DNA of 64,000 bases from Roseiarcus sp963807735 (GTDB lineage: Bacteria; Pseudomonadota; Alphaproteobacteria; Rhizobiales; Beijerinckiaceae): the NCBI GenBank assembly GCA_963807735.1, contig CAWEDI010000036.1, forward strand, positions 178,257-242,256, given 5' to 3'. The notes under the pieces were generated by a model. It did not search any database. It saw only the letters and a program-made list of their open reading frames with translations, and was not told the origin of the DNA. The translations under genes were made by a program, and so were the position numbers. Numbering within the stretch: the first letter of the stretch is position 1; every line of letters begins with the position of its first letter. This document shows, one piece after another, positions 34,561 to 43,769 of this stretch.

Positions 34561-35420
34561 CTATTCCGACCCACGCAAGTGGACGGTGATGCTGCCGCGG
34601 AACGAGCCGTTCGGCGGCGGGGCGCCTGCACGGCTTGCATCGCGGCGTTGGCGCGGGCGTCGAGTTCGGCGTTGCCGGAAGATCGCGTGATGGCGTGACT
34701 GGTGATTCGGCCGCTCGCGCCGACCGTGAACGTCATGCTGACGCTGCCGCTGCCGCTAACGCCCGAGGAATCCACGTGACGCGCGATCTCGGCATAGATC
34801 TGCGAGACGTAACCGGCGATATCGGCGGCTGACGCCTTCGCGGCGCCGGCGCGCGCCTCCCCGGCGCCGGCTTTGTGCGCTTCTTTCGCCGCCTGACGCG
34901 CCTGCTCGCGTTTTTCCGCCTGCTCACGCCGCTCGGCTTGCTCGCGGGCGTCGTCTTGCGCGCGCTCCTTCGGTTTCGGCGGCGTCGGAGACGGCGTGAT
35001 CCGGGGTTTTGGGGGCGGGGGCTTCGGGATCGGTTTGGGTGGCGGCGGAGGTGGCGCGGTCGTGACGGTCGGGGCCGAGGTAGGAGTCGGGGTCGGCTCC
35101 GGTGCGACGGCCTCGGTGGGCGTCGGCGTGGGGATTGGCTCCGGCGAAGTGGTCTCGGTTGGAGTTGGGGTCGGCACGGGCGAGGCGCTGTCCGAGGGAG
35201 TCGGGGCCGGCGCCGGCTCCGGTGACGCGGTCTCGCTGGGCGCCGGCGACGCCGGCGTCCCTGGCGACGCGGAATTGTCGACTTCGACTACAATCTCCGG
35301 CGGCTCGGGCGGCGGCATGGCAGGGCGCTGGACGATCAACACCGCCGCGGCGGCATGCAACGCCACCGCTGAGACGATCGCCAGCGGCCGCAGCCAGACC
35401 GGCCGCGCGCCCTCCGTCAC
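34561..35420 (-). pseudogene. tonB: TonB energy-transducing protein, frame broken near its 3' end
   Basis: TonB couples the proton-driven ExbB-ExbD motor to outer-membrane receptors. Visible are the N-terminal signal anchor (RPLAIVSAVALHAAAAVLIV), a very long Pro/Thr/Glu spacer with TPTPTETTSPEP-type repeats and PPPPPKPIPKPPPPKP, a Lys/Arg/Gln-rich helix, and the C-terminal domain (YVSQIYAEIARHVDSSG, SMTFTVGASGRITSHAI, LDARANAAMQAVQAP). The frame then changes: one base appears missing from the C run at about 34618-34622. Restoring it gives PPPPNGSFRGSITVHLRG and a stop at 34561, about 286 residues. Its ATG overlaps the exbD stop (ATGA). Confidence 0.85.
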
Positions 35421-35851
35421 GGCGTGGCGCCGGGCGCCGGCTGCGTAACGATGGCGATATGCGTGACGCCGGCGAGCGTCAGCCGGTCCATCGCCCTGAC
35501 GACGTCGCCGAACGGCGCATCCTTGTCGCCGCGGATATGCACGACCCGGCTGGGATCGTCGCCCATTTTCGCCTTGACTACGCTGGCGAGCGTTTCGAAC
35601 GTCACCGCGTCGGCGCCGAAGGCGAGCTCGCCGTGCCTGCCGACGGAGACGATGAGCGGCTCCTTCGGGTTCAGCGCCTTCGCCGAACTCGCCTTCGGCA
35701 GATCGACCTTCACGCCCGGCGTCAGCAGCGGCGCTGTCACCATGAAGATGATGAGCAGCACCAGCATGACGTCGACGAGCGGCGTCACGTTGATTTCGGA
35801 GAGCGGCGCATAGAGCCCATCGCCGCCGCCGTTGCGCAGCGAAATGCTCAC
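35417..35851 (-). CDS. exbD: ExbD/TolR-type biopolymer transport protein
   Basis: A 144-residue motor component with one membrane helix. EINVTPLVDVMLVLLIIFMVTAPLL contains the conserved Asp (VTPLVDVM) that carries protons. The rest is a periplasmic domain (IVSVGRHGELAFGADAVTFETL). The start is GTG 35851, overlapping the exbB stop (GTGA); the frame is open to 35890. Partnering with TonB rather than TolA marks it as ExbD. Confidence 0.9.
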   Translation of the reverse strand: MSISLRNGGGDGLYAPLSEINVTPLVDVMLVLLIIFMVTAPLLTPGVKVDLPKASSAKALNPKEPLIVSVGRHGELAFGADAVTFETLASVVKAKMGDDPSRVVHIRGDKDAPFGDVVRAMDRLTLAGVTHIAIVTQPAPGATP

Positions 35852-36471
35852 GGGCGGCGCTCGCTCTCGGCGACCAGCGACACCGCCCATTCCTCGATCA
35901 GATTGGTCATCGCGCGCCCCGCGCGCGAGAACGCGGCGCCGATGCGATTGTAGCCGACGGTCGCGGGGATCGCCGCCGCAAGCCCGTAGGCGGTCGCCGC
36001 CAGCGCCTCGGCGATGCCGGGCGCGACGACGGCCAGGCTGGTGTCCTTGGCTTCGGCGATGCCGGCGAAACTCGCCATGATCCCCCAGACCGTGCCGAAC
36101 AGCCCGACGAACGGGGAGACCGAGGCGATGATCGCCAGATTGGGCAGACCGCCCTCGGCGCGGGTCAGCATTTCACGCCCCGCCCGCGCCATCGCCTCGC
36201 CGATACGCTGACGCCGCTCGCTCGCCGTCTCTGCAGCGACGGCGAGGGCTGCGGCTTGCCGGCCCGCCGCGGCGATCGGCGCAAGCCCGTCGGCGTCAGA
36301 ACCGCGACGCGCGGCGCGCAAGGCGCGACCGAGCCGCGACACCGATACGACGCCCTCGATGATGAGCACCCAGCACCACAGCGAGGCCAGGCCCAGCGCG
36401 CCCATTACGATCTTGCCGACCGGCCCGGCTTGCAGGAACAGATTGACCGGCGAGATCGACAGGCTTTCCAA
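35848..36471 (-). CDS. exbB: ExbB/TolQ-type proton channel protein
   Basis: A 207-residue inner-membrane protein with three expected helices (about 18-38, 115-135 and 150-175). LAIIASVSPFVGLFGTVWGIMASFAGIA and EALAATAYGLAAAIPATVGYNRI are the conserved MotA/TolQ/ExbB channel helices. It is first in an exbB-exbD-tonB operon with 4-bp overlaps, so stoichiometric expression is likely. Bacterioferritin lies directly upstream on the same strand, consistent with iron or haem uptake, though no receptor gene is in the window. Confidence 0.9.
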   Translation of the reverse strand: MESLSISPVNLFLQAGPVGKIVMGALGLASLWCWVLIIEGVVSVSRLGRALRAARRGSDADGLAPIAAAGRQAAALAVAAETASERRQRIGEAMARAGREMLTRAEGGLPNLAIIASVSPFVGLFGTVWGIMASFAGIAEAKDTSLAVVAPGIAEALAATAYGLAAAIPATVGYNRIGAAFSRAGRAMTNLIEEWAVSLVAESERRP

Positions 36472-36600
36472 GCGCAGGTTTCCCCGAAAGGCGCCGGCGC
36501 GGCGCGACGGCTCCTATAGCGTGCGCCCCCCGGCGCGCAAACGCGTCCGACCGGGATTCCGTCCTGATCCGAGGTGAGCGGACGCCCGAGGCTTTCCGCG

Positions 36601-37083
36601 TCAATCGTGTTCGAGTTCGCCGATGTGCTTTTGCGCGTAGAGCTGGATGCCGACCTGCCTGACGAGTTCGAGCTGGGTTTCGAGGAAGTCGATGTGCTCC
36701 TCCTCGTCGGTGGTCAGCTTCTCGAACAGGTTCATCGACACGCGCTCGTTGATCGAGTCGCAATATTTGGCCGCCTCCAGATAGAGCGTGCGCGCGTCGA
36801 CCTCGGCGGCGAGATCGGCGTCGAGGATTTCCTCAATCGTCTGGCCGATCCGCAACGGATTGATCGTCTGCATGTTGGGATGGCCTTCGAGGAACAGGAT
36901 GCGCGCCGTCAGCGCATCGGCGTGCTGCATCTCCTCGATCGACTCGACGCGCCACTTCTTGGCGAGCTCCTTGTAGCCCCAGTTGTCAAGGATGCGATAG
37001 TGCAGCCAATATTGGCTGACGGCCGTCAGCTCGTGCTTCAGCGCCTTGTTGAGATAGTCCAAAACTTGCGGATCGCCGCGCAT
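36601..37083 (-). CDS. bfr: Bacterioferritin
   Basis: A 160-residue haem-containing iron-storage protein that forms 24-mers and oxidises Fe(II) at a di-iron centre. Ferroxidase ligands Glu18, Glu51 and His54 and the haem ligand Met52 are in place (KHELTAVSQYW; VESIEEMQHAD), with later Glu and His ligands in EAAKYCDSINERVS and DEEEHIDFLETQ. The start is set at 37083 by GGAG seven bases upstream and by the exact family numbering; the frame runs to 37107. Confidence 0.96.
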   Translation of the reverse strand: MRGDPQVLDYLNKALKHELTAVSQYWLHYRILDNWGYKELAKKWRVESIEEMQHADALTARILFLEGHPNMQTINPLRIGQTIEEILDADLAAEVDARTLYLEAAKYCDSINERVSMNLFEKLTTDEEEHIDFLETQLELVRQVGIQLYAQKHIGELEHD

Positions 37084-37173
37084 GCCAAGCTCCGACGCGA
37101 GGGCCAAGGGCGGCCTTGTGCAGCCTCCCGCGGAGCAAGTAAAGCCAATTGGCGCCGATCGCGGCGGCCGCCG

Positions 37174-37443
37174 TCAGTTCAACCGAAACTCCCCGTCGAC
37201 CGCGCGAAACTCGGCCGGCTTGATGAGCGCGCAGTGGCTGACGATCACCGAGTGCAGCGCGCCTTCTAGCTCGCGCCGCCAGAAGTCGAGAAACTTGTGC
37301 AGCTCCGGGAAATGGGGGTGCAAATCGTGGTTCTGCCACACGTAGGATTGCAGCAGGCCGGGATGGTCGGGCATCCGGTAGAGAATGTTGGCCGTCGTCA
37401 GGCCGAAGCCTTGCAACTGGCGGCGGAAGTCGCTTGAGACCAT
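37174..37443 (-). CDS. Usg family protein
   Basis: An 89-residue protein. TTANILYRMPDHPGLLQSYVWQNHDLHP and FPELHKFLDFWRRELEGALHSV are the signature of the Usg family, small proteins first seen beside trp genes and now known mainly in Alphaproteobacteria; the function is unknown. GGAAAGG precedes the ATG at 37443. It stands alone here, next to bfr. Confidence 0.88.
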   Translation of the reverse strand: MVSSDFRRQLQGFGLTTANILYRMPDHPGLLQSYVWQNHDLHPHFPELHKFLDFWRRELEGALHSVIVSHCALIKPAEFRAVDGEFRLN

Positions 37444-37678
37444 GGCGGGCCTTTCCTTGTCGCTTCGCATAACCGTCATGCTGGCAGGACTGTTCCGCCA
37501 CGCAAGTGCAAAGGCGCCACATTGTGTCGATATTTCATACTGTTAGCACTCGGCGTCGTAGAGCGCTGATTTTCGAAGACGACGAGCGCTCGCCTTGCCG
37601 GCGTTTTGCAACTACGCTGAGCACAATGCGCGAAGCGAGGGCAAAATGGGCTTGGCGACCTTGACCGGGACTTGAGCA

Positions 37679-38029
37679 ATGCTCGACCTTCTCGTGTCGC
37701 TCGTCACCGGCCGCGTCGGCGCGAGTTTGCGCCAGTTCGCCCGGCTCGCCGCGTTCGCGGCGGTGGCGCTGCTGTTCGCGCTCATCGCGCTGGCGGCGGC
37801 GTCGGCGGCCTTGTTCCTGGCGCTGGCCGAGGCGCTCGGCGCGATCAAGGCGGCGCTGATCGTGGCCGGCGGCGCGGCGATTCTGGCGTTGCTAGTCTCG
37901 ATTCCGCTGTGGCGGCGCGCCAAGCCGCCGCCTCCTTCAGCCGGGGGCACGCTGGTCGAATTGGCGGTCGCCGTCGCCCTCGGGCTGCTCGCCAAACGCA
38001 AGCCGGGCGAGGGATCGCCGCGTTCGTGA
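37679..38029 (+). CDS. Small membrane protein, phage-holin/DUF1469-like
   Basis: A 116-residue protein with two close hydrophobic helices (AAFAAVALLFALIALAAASA and AALIVAGGAAILALLVSIPL), preceded by an amphipathic N terminus and followed by a basic tail. This layout matches the putative holin superfamily (DUF1469-like) of chromosomal membrane proteins, which are not necessarily phage-derived. No lysis genes are nearby. The start is ATG 37679. Confidence 0.7.
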   Translation: MLDLLVSLVTGRVGASLRQFARLAAFAAVALLFALIALAAASAALFLALAEALGAIKAALIVAGGAAILALLVSIPLWRRAKPPPPSAGGTLVELAVAVALGLLAKRKPGEGSPRS

Positions 38030-38062
38030 CCTTGACTCTGCGGTTGCGGCTGTCACTATCCC

Positions 38063-38076
38063 TGACCAATCGGTCA
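38063..38076. promoter_or_regulatory. Palindromic operator candidate upstream of the BMP transporter
   Basis: TGACCAATCGGTCA is a near-perfect 14-bp palindrome (12 of 14 positions symmetrical), 77 bp before the transporter start. A TTGACT element lies upstream at 38032-38037. The form is typical of TetR- or GntR-type operators. The regulator is not in the window. Confidence 0.4.
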
Positions 38077-38153
38077 ACTATTCGCGAGTTCGCCGCTCAC
38101 GGCGGAAGCACGCCGGCTGCTGCGGCGTGAGTCAAATCCAAGGGGAGTTTTGC

Positions 38154-39162
38154 ATGGGCGTTTCCAACGTCGCCAAATTCGGCTCGGCGCTGCTGGCGGG
38201 CGTATTTGTCTGCGCCGGCGCGTTCGCCGACACGGTGAAGCCTGCTGTCATCTACGACCTCGGCGGCAAGTTTGACAAATCGTTCAACGAAGGCGTGTTC
38301 AACGGCGCGACCAAGTTCAGCAAGGACTTCGGCGTTCCGTTCCGCGATCTCGAAATCCAGAACGACGCGCAGCGCGAGCAGGTGCTGCGCAAATTCGCCA
38401 AGGACGGATTCAGCCCGATCTTGATGCCGGGCTTCGCGTGGGCCACGGCGCTCGGCAAGATCGCCGACGAATTCCCGAAGACCAAGTTCGGCATCATTGA
38501 TATGGTCGTCGACAAGCCGAACGTGCAGTCGATGGTGTTCAAGGCCGAGGAGGGCTCGTTCCTGGTCGGCGTGATCGCGGCGACGACGAGCAAAACCGGC
38601 AAGCTCGGCTTCGTCGGCGGCATGGACATTCCGCTCATCAGCGCGTTCGAATGCGGCTACGCGCAGGGCGTCAAGCACGCCAACGACAAGGACGCCGTGA
38701 TCGCCAACATGACCGGCACGACGCCGTCGGCGTGGAACGACCCGGTCAAGGGCGGCGAACTCGCCAAGGCGCAGATCTCGCAAGGCGCCGACGTGGTGTT
38801 CGCGGCGGCCGGCGCGACCGGGCAGGGCGTGCTGAAGGCGGCGGCGGACGCCGGCAAATATCGGCATCGGCGTCGATTCCGATCAGGACAATCTGTTCCC
38901 CGGCAAGGTTCTGACCTCGATGCTGAAGCGGGTCGACGTCGCCACGTACGAATCGTTCAAGGCCGCCAAGGACGGGTCGTGGAAGGCCGGCATCCAGGTG
39001 TTCGGCTTGAAGAACAACGGCGTCGGCTACGCTGAGGACCAGTGGAACAAGACGATCCTGACGGAGGACGCCAAGAAGGCGGCGGAGGCGGCGAAGGCCG
39101 ACATCATCTCCGGCAAGATCAGCGTGCACGACTACATGTCTGACAACAAGTGCCCGGTGTGA
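38154..39162 (+). pseudogene. BMP-family (nucleoside) ABC transporter substrate-binding protein, one-base insertion
   Basis: Basic membrane protein (PnrA/BmpA-like) family, binding purine or pyrimidine nucleosides in the periplasm. A signal peptide (SALLAGVFVCAGAFA|D) is followed by VKPAVIYDLGGKFDKSFNEGVFNGATKF, the family ligand region. The frame shifts at 38860-38861 (AAATATCGG). Removing one base gives GKYGIGVDSDQDNLFPGKV, the conserved second ligand loop, and a product of 335 residues, the family length. AAGGGGAG precedes the ATG at 38154. It heads a BMP-ATPase-permease-permease-cdd unit. Confidence 0.87.
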
Positions 39163-39203
39163 GGCGGCTAGTCGCCTGAGGCGCTATCTGATTCGGCGGG
39201 ATT

Positions 39204-39308
39204 GTCATTGCGAGCGAAGCGAAGCAATCCACGGTTCCGCCTAACCAAGTCTAACCGGATGACCTGCGATCTCCGGGAGGTGGATTGCTTCGCTTCGCTC
39301 GCAGTGAC
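39204..39308. repeat. Palindromic intergenic repeat, copy 3 (subfamily A)
   Basis: Left arm GTCATTGCGAGCGAAGCGAA (39204-39223) and right arm TTCGCTTCGCTCGCAGTGAC (39289-39308) pair almost fully. The centre (GGTTCCGCCTAACC...GACCTGCGATCTC) aligns with copies 1 and 2. It lies between the BMP gene and its ATPase gene, so it would be transcribed inside the operon and could attenuate or process the message. Confidence 0.9.
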
Positions 39309-39379
39309 GGAATCACGTCGTTGTTGGGGGAGCTGGTTCGCGCCGACCGGGTTGCGAGTATATTGGCGGGGGGTGCTAC

Positions 39380-40934
39380 GTGACAAACATCGCGGGCGCG
39401 TCGCCGCCCGCCATCGAACTGATCGGCGTCGACAAGAGTTTCGGCCCCGTCCACGCCAACAAGAACGTCAATCTCCGCATCGAGCGCGGCGTCATCCACG
39501 GCATCGTCGGCGAGAACGGCGCCGGCAAATCGACCCTGATGTCGATCCTTTACGGCTTCTACGAAGCTGACGCCGGCGAAATCCGCGTCAACGGCGAGGT
39601 CGTGCGCATCCGCTCCTCGCGCGAGGCGATCGCCACGGCATTGGCATGGTGCATCAGCATTTCATGCTGGTGCCGCCGCTGAGCGTGCTGGAAAACGTGA
39701 TGCTCGGCGCCGAGGGCGGGCCGCTGCTCGCAACAAGGCGCGGCCGCGCGTGCGCGCCAGAGCTCACCCATCTCGCCAAGGAATATGCGCTCGAAGTCGA
39801 CCCGGACGCGATCGTCGGCGAACTCTCGGTCGGCCTTCAGCAGCGCGTCGAAATCCTGAAGGCGCTTGTGCGCGGCGCGGAAATCCTGGTGCTCGACGAG
39901 CCGACCGCGGTGCTGACGCCCTCCGAGGCCGATCAGCTGTTCGAAATGCTGCGCGTGCTGAAGAGCGCAGAACAAGACGATCATCTTCATCACCCACAAG
40001 CTGCGCGAGATCATGGCGCTGACCGACCGCGTCTCGGTCATGCGGCGCGGCGAGATCGTCGCGACCTTCGAGACGTCGCAGACCTCGCCGCCGGAACTCG
40101 CCGACGCGATGGTCGGCCGCAAGGTGATCCTCAAGGTCGACAAGGGCGAGGCGCATCCCGGCGCTGTCGTGCTGGAGGCGCGCGGCATCTCGGTCAAGGA
40201 CGATCGCGGCGTCACGCGCGTCGACAATGTTTCGTTCGCGCTGCGCGAGGGCGAGATTCTCGGCGTCGCCGGGCGTCGCCGGCAACGGCCAATCCGAACT
40301 GCTGGAAGCGCTGGCGGGCATGCGGCCGTTGAGCAGCGGGCGAAATCTGGCTCGAACGGCGCCGTGCTGCCGGCGCGGCGAGCTCGCAATCCCAAGGGCG
40401 ATGCGCCGCCTCGGCCTCGGCCATGTGCCGGAGGATCGCCACCGCGTCGGCCTCGTCATGCCGTTCGAGGCCTGCGAGAGCGCGATGCTCGGCTTCCAGG
40501 ACGAGAAGGTCTATGGCGCGGGCGTGCTGTTCGATCGCGGCGCGATCGTCGACGACGAAGCGCGCAAGATGGAGGCCTACGACATCCGCCCGCGCGCGCC
40601 GCTGTTGAAGACCGCCAATTTCTCCGGCGGCAATCAGCAGAAGATCGTGCTCGCGCGCGAAATCGAGCGCAACCCGAAGGTGATCCTGGTCGGCCAGCCG
40701 ACGCGCGGCGTCGACATCGGCGCGATCGAGTTCATCCACAAGCGCATCGTCGCGCTGCGCGACGCGGGCAAGGCGGTGCTGCTGGTCTCGGTCGAGCTCG
40801 ACGAGATTTTCGCGCTCTCCGACCGCATCCTCGTGCTGTGCGGCGGCCGCGTGACCGGCGAGCGCATGCCGGGAGAGACCAACGCGCAGGACCTGGGGCT
40901 GCTGATGGCCGGCGTCAGCGAGCACGCGGCATGA
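39380..40934 (+). pseudogene. BMP-type ABC transporter ATPase, multiple indels
   Basis: A double-NBD ATPase of the ribose/nucleoside (BmpB/NupA) type. NBD1 has Walker A GENGAGKS with STLMSILYGFYEADAGEI, and later VGELSVGLQQRVEILKAL and ILVLDEPTAVLTPSEAD. NBD2 has VAGVAGNGQSELLEALAGM and SGGNQQKIVLAREI. Frame changes occur near 39633 (one base missing), 39970-39973 and 40270-40273 (one extra each), and a further compensating pair probably lies at 40340-40380. With the three main corrections the gene is 517 residues, as expected. So many indels in an otherwise perfect sequence suggest error, but real decay is not excluded. Start GTG 39380. Confidence 0.8.
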
Positions 40935-41022
40935 GCGTTGCGTTTGTGCCTTGGCGCCACCTTCGAGCCTTGGTGGTGAACCCTTTTCACCACCAAGACA
41001 CAAAGACATCACGAAGACACAA

Positions 41023-42129
41023 ATGAGCGCCCCTCTCAAACCTCTCCCCGTCTGGGCCGACGTCGCGCTGATCCCGCTGATCAACGTCACCGCCGCCTTC
41101 GTCATCTCCGGCCTCGTCGTGCTGGCGATCGGCGAGAACCCGATCGAGGCGGTGCAACTGCTGGTCGGCGGCGCGCTCGGCGATCTCGAAGGCATCGGCT
41201 TCACGCTCTATTACGCGACGAGCTTCATCTTCACCGGGCTTGCGGTGGCGATCTGCTTCCACGCCGGACTGTTCAACATCGGCGTCGAGGGCCAGGCCTA
41301 TATCGGCGGCCTCGGCGCGGCCCTGGTCGGACTCTACCTGCCGCTGCCCGGTTATTCGCAAGTGATCGTCGCGATCGTCGCGGCGGCCTTGTTCGGCGCG
41401 GCGTTCGCGGCGATCCCCGGCTATCTGCAAGCCAAGCGCGACAGCCACATCGTCATCACGACGATCATGTTCAACTATATCGCCTCGGCGCTGATGGGCT
41501 ATCTGCTCGTCAACGTTCTCCGCAGCCCGACGCAGATGAACCCGGAGACGCTGCCGTTCCCGCCCGGCGGGACCTTGCCGCAGCTGCATGAGCTGCTGAA
41601 GCCGCTCGGCGTCGTGTGGCCGGTGACGCCGTTGAACCTGGCGTTCTTCCTGGCGCTGATCGCGGCCGCTTTGGTCTGGATCATAATTTGGCGCACCCGG
41701 CTCGGCTATGAAATCCGCGCCGTCGGCGTCAACCCGACGGCCGCCGTCTACGGCGGCATCTCGCCCGCGCGGATCACCATCATCTCGACGCTGCTCTCCG
41801 GCGCGCTGGCGGGCGGGCTCGCCGTCAACGTCATCCTCGGCGAGGAGCACCGGCTGGTGCTCGAATTCACCGCCGGCTTCGGCTTCGTCGGCATCGCCGT
41901 GGCGCTGATGGGCCGCGCCCATCCCGTCGGCATCGTGCTGGCGGCGATCCTGTTCGGCGTGCTCTATCAGGGCGGGGCGGAGCTTGCGTTCGACAAGCCG
42001 AAGATCAGCCGCGACATGATCGTCGTCATCCAGGGCCTTGTCGTGCTGTTCGCCGGCGCGCTGGAGCACATGTTCCGCCGGCCCGTGGCGGTGCTGCTGG
42101 CGCGCCGCGTCACGCAGCCGCCGATCTGA
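41023..42129 (+). CDS. Nucleoside ABC transporter permease (BmpC/NupB-like)
   Basis: A 368-residue inner-membrane permease of the BPD_transp_2 (ribose/BMP) family with 8-10 hydrophobic helices. VAICFHAGLFNIGVEGQAYIGGLGAALVGLYL is the conserved family block, and LGYEIRAVGVNPTAAVYGGI the ATPase-coupling loop with EIRAVGxN. Start ATG 41023 (MSAPLKPLPVWADVAL); the frame continues upstream to 40951. It pairs with the next permease to form the heterodimeric channel. Confidence 0.93.
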   Translation: MSAPLKPLPVWADVALIPLINVTAAFVISGLVVLAIGENPIEAVQLLVGGALGDLEGIGFTLYYATSFIFTGLAVAICFHAGLFNIGVEGQAYIGGLGAALVGLYLPLPGYSQVIVAIVAAALFGAAFAAIPGYLQAKRDSHIVITTIMFNYIASALMGYLLVNVLRSPTQMNPETLPFPPGGTLPQLHELLKPLGVVWPVTPLNLAFFLALIAAALVWIIIWRTRLGYEIRAVGVNPTAAVYGGISPARITIISTLLSGALAGGLAVNVILGEEHRLVLEFTAGFGFVGIAVALMGRAHPVGIVLAAILFGVLYQGGAELAFDKPKISRDMIVVIQGLVVLFAGALEHMFRRPVAVLLARRVTQPPI

Positions 42130-42138
42130 AGGCGCGAC

Positions 42139-43110
42139 ATGGAGACCTTCGACTCCTTCGTCGTCATCTTCGGCTCGGGCATACGGCTCGGCGTGCCGTT
42201 GATTCTCGCCTGTTTCGCCGGCTTGTGGTCGGAGCGCTCCGGCGTTGTCGACATCGGGCTCGAAGGCAAGATGCTGACGGGCGCCTTCGCCGCCGCGGTC
42301 GCCGCGACTTTTACCGGCAACGCCTGGTTGGGATTGCTCGCCGGCGTGCTGGCGACCGTCGTCATCTCGCTGATCCACGGCTACGCTTCGATCGACCAGC
42401 GCGCCAACCAGATCGTCTCCGGAACGGCGATCAACCTTGTCGCCGACGGCATGACGGCGCTGATCGGCAACGCCATCTGGAGCCAGGGCGGCCGCACGCC
42501 GCAACTGCCGGACGAAGCGCTGTTTCATCCGATCACGCTGCCGTTCGCCGAGGCGGTTGCGAGCGTTCCGATCCTCGGGAGCATCTACCGCAACCTGATC
42601 TCCGGCCACGACATCATCACCTATTTCGCATTTGCGATGGCGCCGATCACCTATTGGGCGCTCTATTCGACCCGCTTCGGCCTTCGCCTGCGCGCGGTCG
42701 GCGAGAACCCGGCGGCGGTCGACACCGCAGGCATTTCGGTGCGTGGCCTGCGCTATTCCGCCGTGATGATCTGCGGCGTGCTGGTGGGGCTCTCGGGCGT
42801 CTATCTCTCGCTCGCGCAAGCCGCCTATTTCCAGCCGCACATGAGCGCCGGCAAGGGTTTCATCGCGCTCGCCGCGCTGGTGTTCGCGAAGTGGCGGCCT
42901 TGGCCGGCGCTGGCGACGTGTCTGTTGTTCGGCTTTCTCGACGCGCTGTCGATTCGTATGCAGGGCGCGGTCATTCCGGGATTGGGCGAAGTGCCGGTGC
43001 AGGCGATCCAGGCGTTGCCCTATGTGATGACGGTGGTGTTGCTCGCCGGCTTCATCGGCAAGGCGATTCCGCCGAAAGCCTCGGGGGTGCCTTATGTCAA
43101 GGAGCGTTGA
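42139..43110 (+). CDS. Nucleoside ABC transporter permease (BmpD/NupC-like)
   Basis: A 323-residue second permease of the same family. VPLILACFAGLWSERSGVVDIGLEGKMLTGAFAA contains the conserved SGVVDIGLEG block and FGLRLRAVGENPAAVDTAGI the coupling loop. It lies 9 bp after the first permease and overlaps the cytidine deaminase start by 17 bp, evidence that transport and deamination are one operon. Confidence 0.94.
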   Translation: METFDSFVVIFGSGIRLGVPLILACFAGLWSERSGVVDIGLEGKMLTGAFAAAVAATFTGNAWLGLLAGVLATVVISLIHGYASIDQRANQIVSGTAINLVADGMTALIGNAIWSQGGRTPQLPDEALFHPITLPFAEAVASVPILGSIYRNLISGHDIITYFAFAMAPITYWALYSTRFGLRLRAVGENPAAVDTAGISVRGLRYSAVMICGVLVGLSGVYLSLAQAAYFQPHMSAGKGFIALAALVFAKWRPWPALATCLLFGFLDALSIRMQGAVIPGLGEVPVQAIQALPYVMTVVLLAGFIGKAIPPKASGVPYVKER

Positions 43111-43499
43111 GGCGTTGTTCGCGGCGGCGAAGGCGGCTTACGACAACGCCTATGCGCCCGTACTCGAAGTTTCCCGTCGGCGCGGCGGTGGTGACGCCGG
43201 AGGGCGAGATTTACGCCGGCTGCAACGTCGAGAACGCCGCCTTTCCGCAAGGCTGGTGCGCGGAGACGAGCGCCATTGCGGCGATGGCGGGAGCGGGGCG
43301 GCGGCGCATCGCCGCCGTTCTGGTCGTCGGCGGCGGGACGGGGCTCTGCACGCCGTGCGGCGGTTGCCGCCAGCGCATCCGCGAGTTCGTCGCCTCCGAC
43401 GCGCCGATCCATGTCGCGGGACCCGAGGGGCTGCGGGCGAGCTTTACGCTGGCGGAGTTGCTGCCGGAGTCGTTCGGGCCGGAGAATTTGGGGTCATGA
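43094..43499 (+). pseudogene. cdd: Cytidine deaminase, one-base insertion near the 5' end
   Basis: Zinc enzyme converting cytidine/deoxycytidine to uridine/deoxyuridine. After MSRSVEALFAAAKAAYDNAYAP the frame shifts at 43157-43161 (CCCGTACTCG). Removing one base gives YSKFPVGAAVVTPEGEIYAGCNVENAA, followed by the catalytic CAETSA (Zn Cys and Glu) and CTPCGGCRQ (the other two Zn cysteines). The corrected length of 134 residues is exactly the dimeric/tetrameric Cdd size. Start ATG 43094 overlaps the permease gene. Confidence 0.87.
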
Positions 43500-43508
43500 G
43501 GTCGCCAT

Positions 43509-43769
43509 TTGCCGACAATCAGCGTGTTCTACGGCATCGTGATCGCCATGTATTGGGGCGACCATCCCCCGCCGCATTTCCACGCCCTTTATGGCGAGCA
43601 TGAAGCGTTGATCGACATAGGAACGCTCGCTATCATCCGCGGCGGGCTTCCTCGCCGCGCGCAAGCGCTGGTGTTGGAATGGGCGCAGGACCATCGAAGC
43701 GAATTGTTCGAGAACTGGAACCTATGTTCGCAAAATCGCCCTCCGTCGCGGATTCTCCCGCTCGCCTAG
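43509..43769 (+). CDS. DUF4160 domain protein
   Basis: An 86-residue protein. MPTISVFYGIVIAMYWGDHPPPHFHALYGEHEA is the DUF4160 signature, with its HxPPHFHA motif, and WAQDHRSELFENW the C-terminal helix. The start is TTG 43509 (the MPTIS N terminus is invariant in the family). It overlaps the DUF2442 gene by 46 bp. Adjacent DUF4160-DUF2442 pairs recur across bacterial genomes and have been suggested to be toxin-antitoxin-like, without firm proof. Confidence 0.85.
   Translation: MPTISVFYGIVIAMYWGDHPPPHFHALYGEHEALIDIGTLAIIRGGLPRRAQALVLEWAQDHRSELFENWNLCSQNRPPSRILPLA

Noticed and set aside
40987..42840. 617-codon antisense open frame across two permease genes
   Set aside because: It spans two real permease genes and their junction on the other strand, and its composition (Asp, Arg, Gly, His repeats) is that of reverse-translated GC-rich membrane codons.
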